From positions 1,054,001-1,118,000 of the forward strand of contig OZ253541.1 of NCBI GenBank assembly GCA_965262365.1: a stretch of 64,000 bases of DNA. Direction: 5' to 3'. This DNA is from UBA6522 sp965262365. Lineage in GTDB: Bacteria; Pseudomonadota; Gammaproteobacteria; Steroidobacterales; Rariloculaceae. The number at the start of each line of letters is the position of its first letter. The stretch's first letter is position 1. Position numbers and translations under genes: made by a program. The notes beneath the pieces are model-generated. The model saw only the letters and a list, made by a program, of their open reading frames with translations, was not told the origin of the DNA and did no database searches. Shown in pieces: positions 35,682 through 44,334 of this stretch.

Positions 35682-36923
35682 TTAGCCTGCGTCCATCAAC
35701 TCGTCAATACGGTCCGCGATCCGCTGTGCGGGCTCGCGAAGTTGCTCGACCGTCCAATCGGCGGCATAACCCTCCGTGACGTCATCGGAGCGGGCGTGGT
35801 TCACAAGCCGCTTGGTCAGCGAACGCGGCAGCAGCAACTCCCGCTCAGCCACCGATATGAAACTGTTGCGCAGGCCGTGGAACCAGAACTTCGTGCCTCC
35901 CGCCCGACTGATCCCGGCATGGAAGCGTTGCACGTCCAGCACATGGCCGGACTTGCTCGCCCGGGAGGGAAACACCCATCCGGCAGGAGTGTTTTCCGCG
36001 TTCTCGCAATCGGCGCACCGGCGCTCGAAGATCGCGGCCAGCTGCTGCGTGATCGGCAACTCCAGCACTTCTCCGGTCTTGGTCTCGTCCACCCGCAGAA
36101 TGCAGCGCTTCAGATCCACCCGCTCCCACCGGAGCGACGTGATCTCCCCCAAGCGCATCCCGGTGTAGACCCCGACCCAAAGGACGTCCCGCGCAGCCGC
36201 GGGCATCCTCACCGCCTCGATACCCGTGCGCCAGCCCGGCAACACTTCGCCGGGTGCGGAGATCCGTCGCCTTCACTTGCGGTGGAATTTTCCACCCCCG
36301 GCCAGCCACAGCTCCACCGGGTTTTTCAACCCGTCGTGGTCCACGCACGGACGTCGGTAGATCGAACGCAGCATTGAAATCGTTTGATTGGCCGTGGACC
36401 AGCCGCGCTTTTCGGTAAGGTAATTGAAACGGGTCTCCACGTCCTTGCGCGTAATGCCATCCAGGGGTCGCTTCACCCAGTCGGACAGATAAGCTCTCAG
36501 GTTCTGCCGATAAATCTTCACGGTCACGGGCGCCCGGCTCGGATTGGCCTCCAGGTACTCCTCGAACGCTGCCTGCAGAGTCGGCAAACCCCGCGCCCTT
36601 GCCCGCTCGGCGGCCGGATCCCCGCCCGCGGCGACGCGCCCGAGCAGTTCCTGGGCTTGCCTGCGGGCCTGATCCGGCGTGATGCGCCCGAAGCGTCCAA
36701 TCACGACACGCTTGTTGGCCGCGTGACGCCCGCCCCCATTGGCCCGGTAGTTGACCAGGAATGACTTGGTGCCCGATGGTTGGATGCGAACGCCGAATCC
36801 CGTGACTTTGTTGTCCCAGGCGATCCACGGTTTGGCGGTCGGTTCAAGACCCTCCACCGTCCGTTTCGTCAGCATCAAGCGGACCTTCGCGGTGCGTTTC
36901 TCTTTGCGCGTTTCCATGCGCAA
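35682..36923 (-). pseudogene. P4-type tyrosine integrase interrupted by in-frame TGA
   Basis: One minus-strand frame encodes a DUF4102-like N-terminus ('AWDNKVTGFGVRIQPSGTKS'), a SAM-like core-binding domain and the catalytic domain: Arg in 'YTGMRLGEITSLRW', 'FHGLRNSFISVAE' (HxxR), and 'NHARSDDVTEGYAADW' with the likely Tyr nucleophile. The frame is stopped at TGA 36273-36275, where related integrases read 'KKRRRISAP'. CGA to TGA would give it. Reinitiation could make a catalytic fragment from 36245, but a working integrase is doubtful. Genes of this type move islands into tRNA ends. Confidence 0.8.
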
Positions 36924-37021
36924 AAGGATAGTGAATTGCCGAGTAATGTCAACTGTAGAATCAACACGAGAAATACAATTGGTGTCGGCATGGGCGCAGC
37001 CGCGTCGATGAACGAGGCCTG

Positions 37022-37064
37022 GCTAAAAATATAACCGACTGATATCTAAGTATTTATGTCGGTT
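37022..37064 (-). terminator. Terminator-like hairpin after the DUF1554-like operon
   Basis: On the minus strand AACCGAC, an 18-nt loop, GTCGGTT and then ATATTTTTAG. The loop is large, so this is moderate support only. Downstream of the stop at 37083. Confidence 0.45.
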
Positions 37065-37082
37065 AGAGCGTATTCTGGTCGG

Positions 37083-37796
37083 TCAGGGCGTAGAGTTGAC
37101 GGCAAAACAATAGAACAACCCCGCGCCGTTCCAGCTCGCAAAGTCCTCCTGGCTGCAACCCGTTGTGGCGTGGGAGGAGTTCCATGACTGGTTGCCGTGA
37201 CCGATGCGGTCGGAATGCCCGACTTGAGCCGCACCTTCATCGTTACTGGTCCAGTTGTTGCAAGTACGGTCCTCACTGCCGGTAAAGGCCCGGCCATCCG
37301 GTTGGGTACCCGTCAACATATCGTGCAGATTGGGCATCGGGTCGCCCACGCCATTTATTTCATCGCCTTTTTCCGTGAGTGCAAATGCCTTGAACATGTT
37401 CGCGCCGCGTTGGGCTTCGACCAGGGTGTCACCGTGAATCTCGGACGTCTTTATCGGCCGGCGGAGTGTGCCCCTGGCGTGGTACCAGGGACCATCGCCG
37501 ATTCGATCGCGGGCGTTGATGGCCGGCTGACCCGGTCGGGCCTGCGTACTGAGATAGGCTCGCCACGTACGATGCCCCGCACCGGCGTTCGAAGCCAACC
37601 TTTGGCAGTGCGCGTCTGCTCCTTCCAGGCCACCGAGGTTGCCGCCATTCCCGATCGGCTCGCTCGTCACGAAAAACGACATGAGTTCGGAAGGGATAAA
37701 AATTCGCGGCGCATGAATGCCCACACCCTGAGCCAATACCGTATATGAGCCAAATAGAGGGATGAGCAGGACGATTGGAAATACTATCCTTTTCAT
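37083..37796 (-). CDS. DUF1554-like secreted protein (second of tandem pair)
   Basis: The product is 237 aa from ATG 37796 (GGAGAA upstream, overlapping the upstream gene's stop). It has a signal peptide (PIVLLIPLFGSYTVLAQ). The body has 'FFVTSEPIGNGGNLGGLEGA', 'WRAYLSTQA', 'CNNWTSNDEG', 'WNSSHATTGCSQ' and 'GLFYCFAV'. This fits the DUF1554 / endostatin-like C-type-lectin-like fold known from secreted Leptospira and proteobacterial proteins. Four cysteines are arranged for disulfides. It is probably exported and carbohydrate- or surface-binding (inference). Confidence 0.7.
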   Translation of the reverse strand: MKRIVFPIVLLIPLFGSYTVLAQGVGIHAPRIFIPSELMSFFVTSEPIGNGGNLGGLEGADAHCQRLASNAGAGHRTWRAYLSTQARPGQPAINARDRIGDGPWYHARGTLRRPIKTSEIHGDTLVEAQRGANMFKAFALTEKGDEINGVGDPMPNLHDMLTGTQPDGRAFTGSEDRTCNNWTSNDEGAAQVGHSDRIGHGNQSWNSSHATTGCSQEDFASWNGAGLFYCFAVNSTP

Positions 37797-38581
37797 GGGC
37801 TTTCTCCGGTCACGGCGAAGCAGTAAAACTGACCGATACCGTGTGTTCTCGGCAAGGCCGGCTGGCTGCAACCGCGAGTACCGTGTGATGAATTCCAGGA
37901 ACCGTTGCCGCCACCTTCCCGGTCGGGAAACCCGATCTGCACGTTCGGCCTGCCGGGGCCACCATAAAGCCCGGGCGCTTCCTGCTCGGCGTCAGGGTCT
38001 GCGTTGCTCGTCCAGTTATCGCAGGTGTAATCGATATCCGGGGGGAATGCCCGGCCATCCGGCTGAGAGCCTGTCAGCACTTCGTGACGATTGGAATAGG
38101 GTGTCGTCTTGACGTATTCCCAATCGTTGTCCCTGGGATCCAGAAAGTCATACAGACCCGGTACGATCGCCCCCTTCTCGGTGAGCCCCGTCTGTTTATG
38201 CAGGTTGTTGCCCATTCGGGCAAGCTCCAGCGTGTCTCCATGCAGATGGGCAACACTGCTGGCGATCATGACGCCGTTGAAGTTGTGCCAGGGCCCTTCG
38301 CCGATACGATCACGGGCATTGATGGCCGGCTTGCCGGGCCGGGCCTGCGTACTGAGGTAGGCGCGCCAGGTAAAGTCGCCCGCACCAACGGCCGTAGCCA
38401 GCGTTTGGCAGTGTGCGTCGGCTCCTTCCAATCCGCCCAGGTTACCGCCATCTCCAACCGGCTCACTGGTTACGAAAAAGGTCATTGGATGCCCACCCGG
38501 CATACCGTGCTGCGCTGCCGCCATGGGAGAGGCCAAAGCAGAAAAAATCAGGCTCGATACAAGCATTCGATGCGTTGACAT
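37793..38581 (-). CDS. DUF1554-like secreted protein (first of tandem pair)
   Basis: The product is 262 aa from ATG 38581 (GGAGGGA upstream). It has a signal peptide ending 'PMAAAQ'. The core is the same as in the downstream copy: 'FFVTSEPVGDGGNLGGLEGA', 'WRAYLSTQARPGKPAINARD', 'CDNWTSNADPD', 'WNSSHGTRGCSQ' and 'GQFYCFAV'. The two are about half identical and arose by tandem duplication, now translationally coupled (ATGA). Confidence 0.72.
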   Translation of the reverse strand: MSTHRMLVSSLIFSALASPMAAAQHGMPGGHPMTFFVTSEPVGDGGNLGGLEGADAHCQTLATAVGAGDFTWRAYLSTQARPGKPAINARDRIGEGPWHNFNGVMIASSVAHLHGDTLELARMGNNLHKQTGLTEKGAIVPGLYDFLDPRDNDWEYVKTTPYSNRHEVLTGSQPDGRAFPPDIDYTCDNWTSNADPDAEQEAPGLYGGPGRPNVQIGFPDREGGGNGSWNSSHGTRGCSQPALPRTHGIGQFYCFAVTGESP

Positions 38582-38603
38582 ATTTCCCTCCATTTCAGGC
38601 AGG

Positions 38604-41189
38604 TCAGAACGAAAAGTCGAGCCTTACTCCGATCTCCCGGGGGATCCGTGGATCGAAATCGAAGTTCCGATTATTGCGGTGGGTAATACTTCGGTCGTTT
38701 CGCAGGCCCCTGACTCGCCTCGGTTGATCCTCGTTGGTCAGGTTGTTGCCGAACAGCACGATCCGCCAGTTGTCATTGGAGAGGCTCAAGGTGCCGTTCA
38801 TCGTCGTGACCGCCGGCAACTCCATCAGGTTGAGCATTTCCATGAACTCCGAGCCCTGATAGCGAAGCCCGAGGCGCCCCAGCCACTGCCAGCCGGTACC
38901 GCCCAGCGGTGCCCGATAGCTCGCCGACAGGGCGGCCTGTTCCTCGACTGCCGCCTCGATCCGGTTCCCGGAAACGTCGTAACAGTCGAACAGGACGCCG
39001 TCGTCCTCAATGGTCAGCGTGGGTGTGTAGCGGAAGTCGTCGATGGGCTCCTGGTCACAGTTCTCGGCGTAGGTGTTGTCCATCAGCGACAGCATGCCCC
39101 TGAAACTCAAGTTGTCGCCGGCATGCCACGTGGCCTCGACCTCGATGCCGCTCAAATCTCCGTCACCCCGGTTCAGGGCGACCATCCCGCTTCTTACGTC
39201 GTTGTCGTCATAGATCACGCCGTTGGGGTCGAAGGAGCCGTCATTCCAGCAATCGGATATTCGCATACCACCCGGGTCGAAACAGGTCCCCGTGACGGGG
39301 TCGGGATCCGATCCCAGCCAATCGAATTCTCCGCCGAGAATCATTTGCTCCCAGTCCATGGTGTAGACGGCGGCTGCGAGTTGCAATCGGCCATCGAACG
39401 CTGAGCCCTTGATCCCGAACTCGAGGTTCGTGAGTATTTCTTCCTCGGAATCACGAAACGTGGTTTCGTCATAGGTGATGAGACCCCCCGCCCGCGCCGC
39501 TGCAAGCGACGCGATGATGACCGGATCCGCAAATGCCGGCGTACTGCGGGCGGGGTTCGACCCCTGGGAAAGCTGGCCATAAACCGACCACTCGTCGTTG
39601 ACCGCGTGATTGATTGCAAGGCGCGGTTGAAACGACTCCGTCACCAGCCGGACCGTATTGCCCGAGCTTTCCTCGATGGTAAGGACATCGTCCTCCTGCA
39701 AACGTCCCTCGAACGAGACCGTCGTTCGGTCCGAGAGATCGTAGGTCAGGTTGCCATAGATGCCGGCAGCCGTAGTGTCCTGGAACTGCCGTCGGTTGGG
39801 TCTGAACGGCGCGCCCCCATTGATTGAATCCGCAAGACCCAATTCGGGATACAGGATGGCCGTCATCTGCCGCCAGCTACGGTTCTTGCGAAAAAAGTCG
39901 AATACGGAGGCGCCCACCAGCCAGCGTAGCGGCTGGTCTCACGGCGAGATCCAGCGAACGTCGACATAGGTCTCTTCCTGGATTCGGTCAGAGCCGCCGC
40001 TCTGGGTATTCATGCCGATCGTGTTGTTCCTGGTATTGACGGTGATCGGCGTCGCGTCGGTCCCATCCGAATCGCCCCAGCGCGTTCCCTCCTCTTCGTT
40101 ATAGGAGGTAATCACCTGAAGCAGGCTCCCGTCCTCCATCGGGAAGTTGAACTCCGCCTGAAGCCGTGTCCGCTCGAACTCGCTCCTCGGGTCCAGCACG
40201 CTGTTCGCCAGGGCGATATCGTATTCCAGCGTCCCCGGAGCGAACCCGCCCAACAGCGCGAGATTGCCGTTGCGGCGAGCGGGTCCTGTCGGCAGCTCGC
40301 AATTGAACACACCCGTGATGTAGGGGCGGCCATTGGCAAGCGTGGTATTCGCGCAGGCATCCCGTGACGCCTCGCTCAAGTATTCCTCCCTGTCGGGTCC
40401 GTCGTCCGAGTCCAGGAACGAGGCCCTGACTTCCATGTCGAACCGGTCGCTGGGCGTCCACTTCAGCTTGCCGGAGTAGTAACCGGTCGCCGTGGTGCCC
40501 ACTCGGGTCCCGTCGGTGGCAATCCACTCGTCCGGACCCAGGAACTCGTCCTGGTAGAGGTCGAGCGTATATCCCAGCGTATCGGTGAGCGGGCCGTCCA
40601 GGGAAATGCCGAGCATGTTGCGGCTCAGATCCGAAGTCGCGGCCTTGATCGTGCTCGTTTGCTCGTCGCCCGGGTCCCGGGTGATGTATTGGAATGCGCC
40701 GGCGAAGTTCGCTCGGCCGAAGGCAGCGCTCTGCGGTCCGCGCAACACCTCGATGCGCTCCAGGTTGGTAAACTGCAGCGAACCCGAGTTGCCCAACAGC
40801 GGCGCACCGTCGATGAAGGTGCCGATTTTCGTCACCAGGATGTTCTGCTGTGTCGTCGACACTCCGCGAATGGCGGGGCGGCTGCCCAGACGGTCACCCG
40901 ACTGTTTGTATTCGACGCCGGGCGTCTCCGCGTACAGGTCGAAATGATCCAGGACATTCTGCTCGATGAGAAAGTTCTCATTCAGCACGCTGATAGCCAC
41001 GGGAACGTCCTGCAGGCTTTCCTCGCGCCGGCGGGCGGTGACGAGGATTTCCTCCAGTACGTCGTCTGCACCCGCCTGGGCCTGCGCCGGCGGGCTGGGA
41101 GCCGCGACAAGCGCCAGCGCCGCAGCAGAGGCAAATGTGGTCCGATGGAAGAAAGCTCTGAATAGGGAGCAGCGAACTAGAGTAGACAT
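38604..41189 (-). pseudogene. TonB-dependent receptor interrupted by in-frame TGA
   Basis: One frame of 862 codons starts at ATG 41189 (GGGGGA upstream). It has a signal peptide ending 'PAQAQ', 'EEILVTARRREESLQDVPVA', a plug domain with 'LERIEVLRGPQSAAFGRANF', and a barrel ending 'GVRLDFSF'. TGA at 39939-39941 interrupts it where the paralogues at 44335 and 47202 have Gly-Asp or Ala-Asp ('VSPGDAPLRWL', 'LSPADSSLRWL'). Here the text is 'ISP-stop-DQPLRWLVG'. A GGA to TGA change would account for it. The receptor is therefore probably a recent pseudogene unless the TGA is read through. Confidence 0.85.
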
Positions 41190-41507
41190 ATTGGAATCCC
41201 CCGAATTTGTTTGTTATCTGCGAAACGACGTCCGTGGCAAACTCCGCAGTAAAAAAACAACAGTTATGCAATGCCTCCCAGCAGATCTAGCATAGCCAAT
41301 TCGCGGGGTGTTACGCAAAATGCCATGCGCAACGAGTTGGTTGTCATAGATACTGGTTATGCCTTGTCGCGCGTAGGTGCGTTTCGCCGATAAACGAAGC
41401 CAGGTCGTGTTGGAATCGCAGTCCCAGGGCACCAGGGCAGCATTCCGTAGCCCGGGTTGACCATCGGTGATACCTTTGGAGCAGGGAATGGAATCGGAGA
41501 TAGCACC
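41190..41507. other. Divergent intergenic region, TonB receptor / sulfatase-like
   Basis: About 320 bases between divergent genes. It should hold both promoters. No clear operator is seen. Confidence 0.35.
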
Positions 41508-43172
41508 ATGAGATTTTGGGCCGGTCCGACCGTATTGGGCCTGTTCGCCGGGCTGCAGGCGTGTTCGCCGGAAGTTCCGGTCGCAACGGATGGAACATCG
41601 AACGGCGCGGGTGTTCTCGCGGGGAGTACGCAGTCAGAGCAGATCGGAACTACGCCCAACATTCTGTACATCGTCGCAGACGATCTCGGTTACACCGATA
41701 TCGGTCCCTTCGGCAGCGAGATCCCGACCCCCAATCTCGATGAACTCGCGTTCGCGGGCGTGCGGCTGACCAACTTTCATACCGACAGTGGATGTCAGCA
41801 GACTCGAGTCATGCTCATGGCCAGCCAGGGTTCGGCGGCAGCGCTCGAATTGATCGGCAATCCCATGTCCGGTCGGCGGGGCAACCTGTTGCGCCGCGAC
41901 TGGGCGGTCCTGCCGGAGCTGTTGCAGGACGCGGGTTACACGACTTTCATGACGGGCAAGTGGGATATTGGAGCGGGCGAGGGCTACACGCCGGCAACCC
42001 GGGGATTCGACCGCTCCTTTGTTCTGGTGGATGCGTCTGCAAGCCACTTTGCGGAGCTGTTTTGGGAGGACCCGATGCCGTACGAGGACGATGGTGTCCC
42101 GCTGCGCATCGATCAACTGTCCGAGGATTTCTATGCCACCGAGTATTACACCGACAAGATGCTCGAGTTCCTGAAGTCCCATGACGGCGAGACGCCCTGG
42201 TTTGCCTATGTGCCCTATACGACGCCCCACTGGCCGTTGCAGTTGCCGGATGACTGGCTGGACCGCCACGCGGGACGCTACGACGAGGGCTACGAGGTGC
42301 TGCGCGCGGAGCGCTACGCCCGAGCCCGGGAGCTTGGTGTCATACCGGAAGGCGGCAACCTCGATGCTTTCGCGCCGACAGCGCCGCCTTGGTCCGATCT
42401 TGACCCGGAAATGCAGCGCCGCCAGGCGCGTGCCTACGAGATATATGCGGGCATGGTGGAGTACCTCGACATGAGCGTGGGCAGGCTCATCAACTACCTT
42501 CGCGAGAGCGGCCAACTGGAGAATACGGTCGTCATGTTTTCCTCGGATCACGGCGCCTCATCCGGAGATGCCGGTCTGATCGAAAGCGTGGCTCCGAGGG
42601 GAGTTCCCAACCGGGATAACAGCCTTGAGAACTTCGGGCGTCCCGGCTCCTTTATTGGTGCCGGGCCGGGCTTTGCTGAAGCGGGTTCGGCGCCGTTCCG
42701 GGGCCACAAGGGAACGCGCCGAGAGGGCGGGTTGCGGGCAGCTGCCTTCATCCATTACCCGGCGGCCATTCCGGCGGGTGGGGTCAACGGAGCCTTCATG
42801 ACCATCATGGACGTGCTGCCGACGTTTCTCGATATTGCCGGTACCGAGCACCCGGGCGCGTCGATATACAAGGAGCGTGAAATCAAGGGGATCGTAGGAC
42901 GGTCGTTCTGGCCCCACTTGACGGGGCAGTCCGCGACGGTTCATTTGCCGGGCGACACGGCGGGATGGGAAGCGGACGGTTCCGGTGCACTGATTCGAGG
43001 CGACTACAAGCTCTTCAGCGATGTCGACGGAAATGGCGTGGTTACGCCATGGGAGCTGTATAAAATCGCCGAAGATCCCGGCGAAAGCCGCGATCTGGCC
43101 GCCGATCATCCGGAATTGGTGGCCGAGCTTGCGGCGGAATGGGAGACGAACTGGAATCGGCCTCCTGAGTAG
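41508..43172 (+). CDS. Sulfatase-family lipoprotein with altered active-site motifs
   Basis: The product is 554 aa from ATG 41508 (CGGAGA upstream). It has a lipoprotein signal with lipobox 'GLQACS'. The alkaline-phosphatase/sulfatase fold is clear: 'PNILYIVADDLGYTDIG' (two metal-binding Asp), 'VMFSSDHGAS' and 'GHKGTRREGGLRAA'. The formylglycine site, normally C/S-x-P-x-R, reads CQQTR (Cys96, Pro missing), and the usual GKWHxG is GKWDIG. Both are atypical, so formylglycine formation and normal sulfatase activity are doubtful. It may be a binding-only or altered enzyme in the outer or inner membrane, next to TonB receptors and DUF6152. Confidence 0.85.
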   Translation: MRFWAGPTVLGLFAGLQACSPEVPVATDGTSNGAGVLAGSTQSEQIGTTPNILYIVADDLGYTDIGPFGSEIPTPNLDELAFAGVRLTNFHTDSGCQQTRVMLMASQGSAAALELIGNPMSGRRGNLLRRDWAVLPELLQDAGYTTFMTGKWDIGAGEGYTPATRGFDRSFVLVDASASHFAELFWEDPMPYEDDGVPLRIDQLSEDFYATEYYTDKMLEFLKSHDGETPWFAYVPYTTPHWPLQLPDDWLDRHAGRYDEGYEVLRAERYARARELGVIPEGGNLDAFAPTAPPWSDLDPEMQRRQARAYEIYAGMVEYLDMSVGRLINYLRESGQLENTVVMFSSDHGASSGDAGLIESVAPRGVPNRDNSLENFGRPGSFIGAGPGFAEAGSAPFRGHKGTRREGGLRAAAFIHYPAAIPAGGVNGAFMTIMDVLPTFLDIAGTEHPGASIYKEREIKGIVGRSFWPHLTGQSATVHLPGDTAGWEADGSGALIRGDYKLFSDVDGNGVVTPWELYKIAEDPGESRDLAADHPELVAELAAEWETNWNRPPE

Positions 43173-43181
43173 GGGAGACCC

Positions 43182-44228
43182 TTGAGAACCTTCACTTCCG
43201 CCCTCGCAGCGCTGGCCGTGCAGGCCATGTTGCCCGTGAGCGCCCATCATGGGCCGCCGAGCAACGAAGCGCTGTATTTCGCGGACGAATTGATCGAGAT
43301 CGAGGGGCAGTTGACCGAGGTTCTGTGGCGTAACCCTCACGTTCGCGCGCGTGTTGCAGTAACCGATGAGAATGGCAGCCAGGTCACCTGGGACCTGCAT
43401 CTGGGTCCGAGCCCCGGGGCGTTGGAGAGCAGGGGATACTCGGCCGAGGATTTTTTGGGGGAGATAAGAGCGGCGGGATACGTATCCAGGCGCAGCCCCG
43501 ATTCACTCGGGGTGGTCAACTTGTTGCTGCCCAACGGCCAGGAATGGGCATTGGGTAACCAGGCCATGCGTTGGTCCGGCACCGGATTGGCCGAGCCGGC
43601 ACCGATAGACGAAACCAGGGTCACGCGGGCGGAGCAGGCTGTCCAGGGCATCTTCCGCGTGTGGGGCCGGCGCTCGGGATTGGGCGCACACTACCGAGCC
43701 TCCGTGGAATCGCAAGCATTGACCGACGCCGGCCGCGCGTTGGCGGAAGCCTACGATCCTCTCGTCCACAATCTCCAACTCGACTGCCTACAGGGCATGC
43801 CGGACGCCATGTTCGATCCGGTACCGTTGGAAATCATCGATCGGGGGGCGTACATCGTCATCCACGTCCAGCAGATGGACGCCGAACGGGTCGTGCACAT
43901 GGGCATGGAAGAGCCGCCGGCCGAGCCGCCATTCTCGTCCCTTGGATATTCCACGGGACATTGGGACGGGGAAGAACTCGTGGTGACCACTTCACATATT
44001 GATTGGCCCTACTATGCAGAGATAGGCACGCCTCAGTCGACGCGGGCGCGCTATGTTGAGCGATTTTCGATTGCGGATGGTGGAGAAACGCTGAACTATT
44101 CGATCACGATCACCGATCCTGCCGTATTTGCGGAGTCGTTCACCATCAATGCGACCCGGGACTGGGCGCCCGGTTTGGAAATTGAGCCCTACAACTGCGC
44201 TTACGAGTGGGAAGAGCCCGCAGACTGA
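43182..44228 (+). CDS. DUF6152 exported protein with C-terminal domain
   Basis: The product is 348 aa from TTG 43182 (GGGGAG upstream). The signal peptide ends 'LPVSA', leaving HHGPPSNE. The DUF6152 part has 'IEIEGQLTEVLWRNPHVRAR'. A second domain follows, with 'LDCLQGMPDAMFDPVPLEI' and 'GHWDGEELVVTTSHIDWPY', shared with the proteins at 50057 and 53212. It lies 9 bp after the sulfatase-like gene, in the same operon. The function is unknown. Confidence 0.83.
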   Translation: MRTFTSALAALAVQAMLPVSAHHGPPSNEALYFADELIEIEGQLTEVLWRNPHVRARVAVTDENGSQVTWDLHLGPSPGALESRGYSAEDFLGEIRAAGYVSRRSPDSLGVVNLLLPNGQEWALGNQAMRWSGTGLAEPAPIDETRVTRAEQAVQGIFRVWGRRSGLGAHYRASVESQALTDAGRALAEAYDPLVHNLQLDCLQGMPDAMFDPVPLEIIDRGAYIVIHVQQMDAERVVHMGMEEPPAEPPFSSLGYSTGHWDGEELVVTTSHIDWPYYAEIGTPQSTRARYVERFSIADGGETLNYSITITDPAVFAESFTINATRDWAPGLEIEPYNCAYEWEEPAD

Positions 44229-44269
44229 ATCGTGCCGCAATCAACTCGTGGTTGGAAGACTGAGTAAAT

Positions 44270-44310
44270 CAACCCCCCGGCCGGCACGCTGTGCACCGGC
44301 CGGGGTTGTT
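44270..44310. terminator. GC-rich bidirectional hairpin terminator
   Basis: CAACCCCCCGGCCGG, then CACGCTGTGCA, then CCGGCCGGGGTTG. It separates the convergent DUF6152 gene and TonB-receptor gene. The T-tract is short. Confidence 0.75.
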
Positions 44311-44334
44311 AGCGCGAGCGCCCGAGGTCCCGCC

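Noticed and set aside
38523..39404. 293-codon plus-strand frame opposite the TonB receptor
   Set aside because: It has shadow composition without motifs and is fully covered by receptor sequence.
9954..41189. Genome-wide recoding of TGA
   Set aside because: Many intact genes end in TGA, often as ATGA overlaps, so TGA must be a stop. The in-frame TGAs are better explained as nonsense mutations.
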